From Candidatus Saccharimonadota bacterium (GTDB lineage Bacteria > Patescibacteriota > Saccharimonadia > Saccharimonadales > UBA4665), in contig DAHUYJ010000003.1 in assembly GCA_027315225.1 (NCBI GenBank), positions 1-64,000 of the forward strand: a DNA stretch of 64,000 nucleotides. The letters run 5' to 3'. A model generated the notes under the pieces. It saw only the letters and a list, made by a program, of their open reading frames with translations, made no database searches and had not been told where the DNA came from. Shown in pieces: positions 59,122 through 64,000 of the stretch. Both the position numbers and the translations under genes were made by a program. The stretch's first letter is position 1, and every line of letters starts with the position of its first letter.

Positions 59122-60249
59122 TCAGTGCAACGAAACTACGACCTCGTCCGGCGAATGGCCTTCGTCCGCCTGTTTTTTGCTGGCCTGGCGAGCCAACGTT
59201 GCCACGTTGAGGTCGTTGTTTTTAGCCAATGACAGTATATCAGGGTCGCTAGGTGTTGTCACAACGGCAGGCTGATCTGCAGAGACCGTTTTTTGCTGGC
59301 TGGCGGGCTGCGGTTTAGGGGCAGACTGCACTGCCTGGGTCGTCTGGACCCCGAGTGGTTGCACTGTCCGGAGGTTGTTAAATGAGACATGCCGTGAGTT
59401 GCTGCGGGATGCCAACTCCGCGGCCAGGGCGGCCTCATTTTCTTTTTCCTTTTTGGCGGCAACGTCGTCGGATGCTCCGCCGGTATATGGCGGAACCGTG
59501 GCGGCCGCCGTAGCCATTGGCGCTCCGGGCGCCGCGGCCTGCCGCTGGCTCAAAAACCAGTTCGCGCTGCCCGCCTGCGAACTGGTTTTTTGGTCTTCCC
59601 GCACGTCGCTTAGGCGATCCATGAGCTCTTGGCGATGACTCTGGGTCGACTGGTTGATCATAGATGTGAACTGCCGGGCTATGGGACTGCTGGTTTCATC
59701 CATGACATCGTTGTAGGAGGCCGGGTCATCATTCGGCACTTCCTGCGGCAGGCCGCTTATGTCAATGAGGCGGTCAGAGCTTACGGCCGCGGTGGGCTGC
59801 ACATACATTCCAGCATCAATAGCATGTTTGATGGCCCAGCCGCGGCTGTCGAGCGTCTGGGCCAAAATCTTGAGTCGGCTATTAACCTCAGTTTGGCTCA
59901 GGCCATTTGTCAAGACGCGTTCTACTTTTTTGGGAACCGTGATTGTCACCAGCTCTTTGACGCCGCTCTGGTTCCAGATTCTCTTGCGCGGCTTGAACCA
60001 GAACCGCAGCTTGGCCAGTGCCCAGATTTCTGTCGGCTGGTCCCGGCCGAACGGCATCGCGAAAAAACCGAAGAACAGCGCCGGCGGCAGAAATAACACT
60101 AGGAAGAACTCAAGATGTTTGACGACCAACACGAAGCAAATATAAAAGAGGAACGCCGCGATCAGCGCGAAGATGAACTGCCTGAGCGTCAGCGGACCTA
60201 TAATGTGGTCCTCGGCCTCAATATCCTGAATCAGTTTGTATGTTGCCAT
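59122..60249 (-). CDS. PrgI-family T4SS membrane protein with long C-terminal extension
   Basis: A 375-residue protein. The first 110 residues fit the PrgI family: EDHIIGPLTLRQFIF, two TM segments (about 20-42 and 45-62), then FGRDQPTEIWALAKLRFWFKPR. PrgI equals the VirB3 component of Gram-positive T4SS. The remaining 265 residues are polar and disordered with coiled-coil-like stretches. The ATG at 60249 is preferred over a GTG two codons earlier. It lies beside an inverted repeat that overlaps its promoter. Confidence 0.8.
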   Translation of the reverse strand: MATYKLIQDIEAEDHIIGPLTLRQFIFALIAAFLFYICFVLVVKHLEFFLVLFLPPALFFGFFAMPFGRDQPTEIWALAKLRFWFKPRKRIWNQSGVKELVTITVPKKVERVLTNGLSQTEVNSRLKILAQTLDSRGWAIKHAIDAGMYVQPTAAVSSDRLIDISGLPQEVPNDDPASYNDVMDETSSPIARQFTSMINQSTQSHRQELMDRLSDVREDQKTSSQAGSANWFLSQRQAAAPGAPMATAAATVPPYTGGASDDVAAKKEKENEAALAAELASRSNSRHVSFNNLRTVQPLGVQTTQAVQSAPKPQPASQQKTVSADQPAVVTTPSDPDILSLAKNNDLNVATLARQASKKQADEGHSPDEVVVSLH

Positions 60250-60250
60250 A

Positions 60251-60281
60251 ACCACTAACAGTATAGCAAACTGTTAGTGGT
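60251..60281. promoter_or_regulatory. inverted repeat at the prgI promoter
   Basis: ACCACTAACAG (60251-60261) and CTGTTAGTGGT (60271-60281) form a perfect 11-bp inverted repeat with a 9-nt spacer. A minus-strand TATACT (-10-like, 60260-60265) lies in and beside the spacer. No T-tract follows, so an operator or an mRNA hairpin is more likely than a terminator. Confidence 0.55.
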
Positions 60282-60299
60282 GTTGCGCATTATGGAAGC

Positions 60300-60626
60300 T
60301 TACTGCGAGAGCCCTTCGTCAATAATTTTCTTTAGTCCTGTTGACGAGTGTTTTACGTCATGCACCAGAACCTGCCGCTCGTTCTCAATGGCATCCTCAT
60401 AATCGGGAATAGCTTGCTTAAGCCATACGGTAGCAGCATCATCACCTTTAGTGCTTACTTCCGCAAACTCTTCCAGTTGTTTATCGGTCAAGCGATGCTC
60501 AAGTACCAGGCCGGCCCGTATTCTCAGCGTCTCGTAGAACAAACCGATCCGATCGGTTTGTTTCTGATCGTCAAGGTGTTGCCAGCCGAGGTTATTGATT
60601 AGGGTTTTGTCATCTTTCGTAACCAT
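60300..60626 (-). CDS. DUF5663-like small protein
   Basis: A 108-residue helical protein. The order LINNLGWQHLDDQKQTDRI, then LTDKQLEEFAEV, then WLKQAIPDYEDAIENE resembles DUF5663 proteins, which are common in CPR genomes and have no known function. It belongs to the secretion-like operon, upstream of prgI. Confidence 0.6.
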   Translation of the reverse strand: MVTKDDKTLINNLGWQHLDDQKQTDRIGLFYETLRIRAGLVLEHRLTDKQLEEFAEVSTKGDDAATVWLKQAIPDYEDAIENERQVLVHDVKHSSTGLKKIIDEGLSQ

Positions 60627-60665
60627 GTCTTGTTCCTTTGTTTTTCGTTAGCTCGTAACCTGGCG

Positions 60666-62327
60666 TTAGTATAGCTTTCTGCCGGGGTAATCCGGAGGTG
60701 GAGGGCGGTGACCCAGACTGCTGCCAGGATCGCCATAGGCACCCAGGCTTTGTCCTATAACTTCTCCGAAATACGCGCCCATTAACATCGATGCAGCGGT
60801 TAGCCCCATGCGCAGCCGATTTTTCTTTACGCGGTCGTTGGTTCGTATTTCTGCAAGATAGGCGAGTCTTGTGCTCAACGGCCCGTCCTTACGGCCTCCC
60901 TGCACAGCAGCCACGAACCTTTCGTTATATATGTCCTCCCATCTTTGGTCGGCCACAGCGCGGCTCTTGTGTTTTTCCATCCTGGTGCTGAACATGGTTT
61001 GTGCAAAACGTTTGGAGGCGTATGCCCCACCTGCTACACCCAGGACCGGGCCAAGCAGCATGCTACCGGCAAAGGCGCTGGGTATGCCTATAGCAGTACC
61101 AATGGCCGCCGCCGTGCCTACCTTCTTGAGTCGTTTGACAAAAGGTGACTTGTTTATTTTTCTGGTCGTCTCCTTGCTGAAGAGCTTGCCGTCGCTATTG
61201 CGCTCCCAGGACTTGTTAATGAACTCCTGAAATGCTCTCATACCGCGTCCCAGGCGGGTCTTGGGTTCCACGCGCTCAACCTTGGCGATCCCGTCTTCAC
61301 CATAGACACGGCTGCCATCCACTATTTTTTCACGGTAGCCACCGCTGGCAAGAGCCTCCTGGTTTTGCATCTCCTTAGCAAGTTTGTACTCATCAGTCAG
61401 TACGGCAACCTCCAAAGCCTGGTTGAACAACGCGTTATCAACTTTCATGTCCTTCAGAAGGGTCAGCTCAGCTTCCATTAGCTTCTTGCGGTCATGCTCG
61501 TACTGCTCCCTGGCTCCGGCTATAGCTTTTTTCGAGAACTCTCCCTTGTAGGAATGAAGGGTACGGATGTTGCGGCCGGCCAAACGGCGGGCGTAGTCTT
61601 TGCGCGACATATCACGCTGAGCAATAAGCCGGCTTACTTTGGCGTTTAGCTCAGCGGAGCGCTCGGCAACCGCAACATCAGGGGTTTCATTCACCTTGTT
61701 TTCGTTGCTACTACCGTTGGGGTTTGTGCTGGCTGTTTTTGGCCTTATAGCTTCTTTATACTCACGGGCAGTGAATAAACCCTTTTCCTTGATAAGCATG
61801 ACGCGCCTATAATCTTTATTGGCATATAGATCACCAACCTTGACATCTGTGGCGCCAGCGTCCATATCGTCGTATGCTGACTTTCCGACTGTATTTTCAA
61901 ACATTATCTTTGCGGCCATACGAACCTTGTTTACCTTGTCGCGCTCACGAAGATCCATAACAAGCTTTGCTTGGCAAAGCTCAAGACCGCCGGCCATCAA
62001 ACCGTATACCTCGTTCTCGTATGCCCCAGCCTTTGCTTCGCGCTCGGCGGCGGATTTTCCATAACGTCGGTCTTCACGAATTTCGTTGACTATCCCTTTC
62101 ATGGGTGCAGTCAACGGCTGGCCAGTAGTTGGATCCATATAGCCGTCAGTGCGGCCGTTGGTTCCCCAGATTTCGCTCTGAGCAAGACTGTTGAGCTGTT
62201 GTACCTCGGGCGTAAAACGACGCGCCTCAATCGCTTCAGCCTGCTGTTTGGCTGCTATGTCAGCCTGGATCGCGTTTTCTGCTGCTACATAGGCGTCGAA
62301 ACCGGTGGGACGTGGTGCTTCGCTCAT
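60666..62327 (-). CDS. unknown protein with TM segments, secretion-operon member
   Basis: A 553-residue protein. The first 390 residues are highly charged and helical, with coiled-coil-like Ala/Lys/Glu stretches. A Gly/Ala-rich hydrophobic region (about 405-440) and a second near the C-terminus (about 510-535) may be membrane-inserted. The end is Pro-rich. No family recognised. Preceded by a strong sigma-70-like promoter, it may head the operon through prgI and virB4. Confidence 0.5.
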   Translation of the reverse strand: MSEAPRPTGFDAYVAAENAIQADIAAKQQAEAIEARRFTPEVQQLNSLAQSEIWGTNGRTDGYMDPTTGQPLTAPMKGIVNEIREDRRYGKSAAEREAKAGAYENEVYGLMAGGLELCQAKLVMDLRERDKVNKVRMAAKIMFENTVGKSAYDDMDAGATDVKVGDLYANKDYRRVMLIKEKGLFTAREYKEAIRPKTASTNPNGSSNENKVNETPDVAVAERSAELNAKVSRLIAQRDMSRKDYARRLAGRNIRTLHSYKGEFSKKAIAGAREQYEHDRKKLMEAELTLLKDMKVDNALFNQALEVAVLTDEYKLAKEMQNQEALASGGYREKIVDGSRVYGEDGIAKVERVEPKTRLGRGMRAFQEFINKSWERNSDGKLFSKETTRKINKSPFVKRLKKVGTAAAIGTAIGIPSAFAGSMLLGPVLGVAGGAYASKRFAQTMFSTRMEKHKSRAVADQRWEDIYNERFVAAVQGGRKDGPLSTRLAYLAEIRTNDRVKKNRLRMGLTAASMLMGAYFGEVIGQSLGAYGDPGSSLGHRPPPPDYPGRKLY

Positions 62328-62384
62328 GAGTATATGCCGTTCCTAAGGTGATTTAGTGAGTTTTGTATTTATTTAACTACTGAA

Positions 62385-62413
62385 ATAATAGCATATAAAA
62401 GTCACAGAGTCAA
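62385..62413 (-). promoter_or_regulatory. promoter of the secretion-like operon
   Basis: On the minus strand TTGACT (62408-62413), a 17-nt spacer and TATTAT (62385-62390), about 58 nt before the start at 62327. It sits in a 202-nt AT-rich gap (62328-62529) in which no other gene was seen. Confidence 0.7.
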
Positions 62414-62529
62414 TAATAAGTGCAATATCATTGCTGAGAAGGCAATAATATGCAAACTATAACGTAATTATAATTTATTTGCTCCAAGTGGTTGATAACT
62501 AGGCGACCAAGATTCGGGCATGCTTCGTT

Positions 62530-64000
62530 CTATGGTCCGCCACCTCCGCCGCCACCACCACCGCCGCCACCACCTCCGCCGCCAGGACCGCCCGATCCAC
62601 CGGCTCCTGGTATGCCCATAGATTCGGGCGACCTAGCCTCCATCATGTACATTCGACGCTCTTCTTGGGTAATTCCCATTTCGTGCATGGTTTGTTCAAG
62701 CTTAACCTTTGCACCAGGGTCAGATGGGGCATAGATACCGGCTTGCACGGCCAGGGTTTTGCGCAGTTCTCTCTGCTGAGGCGACAGCTTCGAGATATCA
62801 ATAACCGGCATTGCGTCACCGTTGTCATATTTATCCGTAGCACTGAGAATTTGCTTGCCTGTCGCTTGGTCGACAGCAACAGCGCCTTTTGCTTGCAAAT
62901 CCTGCGTGGTGCCGCCGTGAAACTTGTAAGCCTCCCTGGTGTCGTCATAGTATTCTCCTTTGCCCATGCCTACAGAGCCAGCCTTGGCTGTCATTAGTGC
63001 ATCTTCTGCTTCCTTGCTCTGATACGCTTCTATTGTCTCAGTCTCTTGGGAGCCGTCTGCACGGTAAACCGGCTGCCCGTCCTTTGTCTTAGGAACCGTT
63101 AGCTTATGGTTCCCCCACACCGAGTAAGCCTGTCCGTCGCTGTCGATTTTCACGCCTTTACCGCGTCGCAAGTCTTGGCGCTGCTGGGTAGCAGAACTCT
63201 CGAGATGGGACATCTCCATGCTGGCGAGTGCCTCGCCGTAAGGATCGCCGTTTGCCTCCTCGTGCAAGTGGTTTCGCATATGAGCAAGATCCTCTGCGCT
63301 TAATTTGCCTTCCTTCGCAGCAGTTAGTCCCGCTACGCTTTCTAGCGTAGCACGCTGCGTGTCCATGTGTAGCCCGAAACTACTGAGTAAGCCGGCCTTA
63401 CTTCCTAGCTCCTGGCTGGCATACTGTGCTTGAGACCCGTCCAAGCTTGAGGCGCCAAGGTCGCTGGCGTATGCGTGCAGACCTTCGAAGTCAGCATTTC
63501 TGGGAGCTTGCCATCGAACGGCTCGTTTACCGCTTTCGCTGACTCTATTGCCGTCCTCGTCCAAGCCGTATTTTTCGTCCATAGTACTTAGGCCTTCAGC
63601 CGTAAGGCCACTTGCTAACTTTTCGCGCATACCCAAGGCCGCCCAAGCTGACGAGTAATGCAGGTTGGCCTGCTGAGCGGCTTTGTCGGTGTGTTCCACG
63701 GCCCGCATGGCTTTTTGGCCACCCATTTCGCCGGCCATACGACCGAACAGTTTCTTGCTGCCGATCTTACTGGTCAGCTTGCCAACGCCGCTGCCGGATC
63801 CTAGGTCGTAGGGAAGTTGCTCGTCCGCGTCAAGACTGTAGAAACCGACCTTGTTAAGGAAGCCTGGGAGTCCGGTCTTCTTTCTATAAAGCCCTGCGCC
63901 GCGGGCCCGCTCCATACGCGACTTTCTCTGGTTTGCGCGAACACCCTGTAGTGCCTTGAAGCCGCCCTGAGCACGGCCTTGTACAAGATTACCCATTCCG
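62530..64000 (-). CDS. probable VirB6/TrbL-like protein, soluble C-terminal region (5' partial)
   Basis: An open frame runs from the right edge to a stop at 62530. An ATG lies at 63996, but the frame is open before it, so the gene probably continues beyond the window. About 490 residues are visible, all hydrophilic, Ala/Gly-rich and helical, with basic stretches. The C-terminus is a near-pure Gly run followed by Pro. In PrgI/VirB4 loci the polytopic VirB6/TrbL protein often has a long soluble tail of this kind. That assignment rests on position and composition only. Confidence 0.5.
   Translation of the reverse strand, partial: GMGNLVQGRAQGGFKALQGVRANQRKSRMERARGAGLYRKKTGLPGFLNKVGFYSLDADEQLPYDLGSGSGVGKLTSKIGSKKLFGRMAGEMGGQKAMRAVEHTDKAAQQANLHYSSAWAALGMREKLASGLTAEGLSTMDEKYGLDEDGNRVSESGKRAVRWQAPRNADFEGLHAYASDLGASSLDGSQAQYASQELGSKAGLLSSFGLHMDTQRATLESVAGLTAAKEGKLSAEDLAHMRNHLHEEANGDPYGEALASMEMSHLESSATQQRQDLRRGKGVKIDSDGQAYSVWGNHKLTVPKTKDGQPVYRADGSQETETIEAYQSKEAEDALMTAKAGSVGMGKGEYYDDTREAYKFHGGTTQDLQAKGAVAVDQATGKQILSATDKYDNGDAMPVIDISKLSPQQRELRKTLAVQAGIYAPSDPGAKVKLEQTMHEMGITQEERRMYMMEARSPESMGIPGAGGSGGPGGGGGGGGGGGGGGGGP

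Noticed and set aside
62540-62590. CCN/GGN repeat tract as a possible CRISPR or minisatellite
   Set aside because: It is a short in-frame codon tract with no spacers; no CRISPR array or cas gene was seen anywhere in the window.

Overview
The window looks like chromosomal DNA around the replication origin of a Candidatus Saccharibacteria (TM7, Patescibacteria/CPR) bacterium or a close relative. This is inferred from the mix of genes and was not confirmed by any search. The evidence: a compact rpmH-rnpA-yidC-jag / dnaA-dnaN-recF origin; a minimal gene set with many convergent genes that abut or overlap; an archaeal-type AspRS; a PrgI/VirB4-type secretion locus; class III prepilin and DsbA-like proteins; and an adhesin with a domain resembling actinobacterial wall proteins. 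TGA, TAA and TAG are all used as ordinary stops, so this is not a UGA-recoded (SR1/Gracilibacteria) genome. No tRNA, rRNA, CRISPR array or insertion sequence was seen.

Layout. 1-9.4 kb: end of a Ser/Thr-rich protein, a MurC-like ligase, a MazG-like pyrophosphohydrolase, TsaC, two tail-anchored acidic proteins, an aldo/keto reductase, AspRS, a CBS-domain membrane protein and a DsbA-like protein. 9.4-13.8 kb: a leftward cluster led by a cobalamin riboswitch (DUF4430 protein, DUF6580 membrane protein, a Zn-ribbon protein, NadD), then a LexA-like HTH protein and an unknown. 13.8-42.2 kb: a large surface-glycan and adhesion region. It holds an O-antigen-ligase-like protein, a polyprenyl-P sugar transferase, GT2/GT4 enzymes, GlmS, ManC with a PMM-like HAD protein, a GtrA fusion, a mannose-lectin adhesin, a C-methyltransferase, the Wzm/Wzt exporter, Rmd and Gmd, and a pilin. 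Five toxin-antitoxin modules sit in it. The stretch from about 23.3 to 36.3 kb looks clearly more AT-rich than its surroundings. 42.2-48.3 kb: the origin. 48.3-64 kb: a leftward type IV secretion-like operon with VirB6/TrbL-like, DUF5663, PrgI, TraC-N, VirB4, a giant membrane-phosphoesterase fusion, a three-domain murein hydrolase and small anchored proteins.

How the genes fit together. ManC, the PMM-like protein, Gmd and Rmd would make GDP-mannose and then GDP-D-rhamnose. The GT4 enzymes would build a D-rhamnose/mannose glycan, the methyltransferase could cap it, and Wzm/Wzt would export it. The lectin adhesin, pilin, murein hydrolase and secretion apparatus fit an epibiont that attaches to and exchanges material with a host cell. 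About eighteen genes have a -10-like hexamer ending only 6-9 nt before the start codon, several with a GTAGGC discriminator, which predicts widespread leaderless transcription. Genes inside operons and the replication genes mostly have clear Shine-Dalgarno sequences instead.
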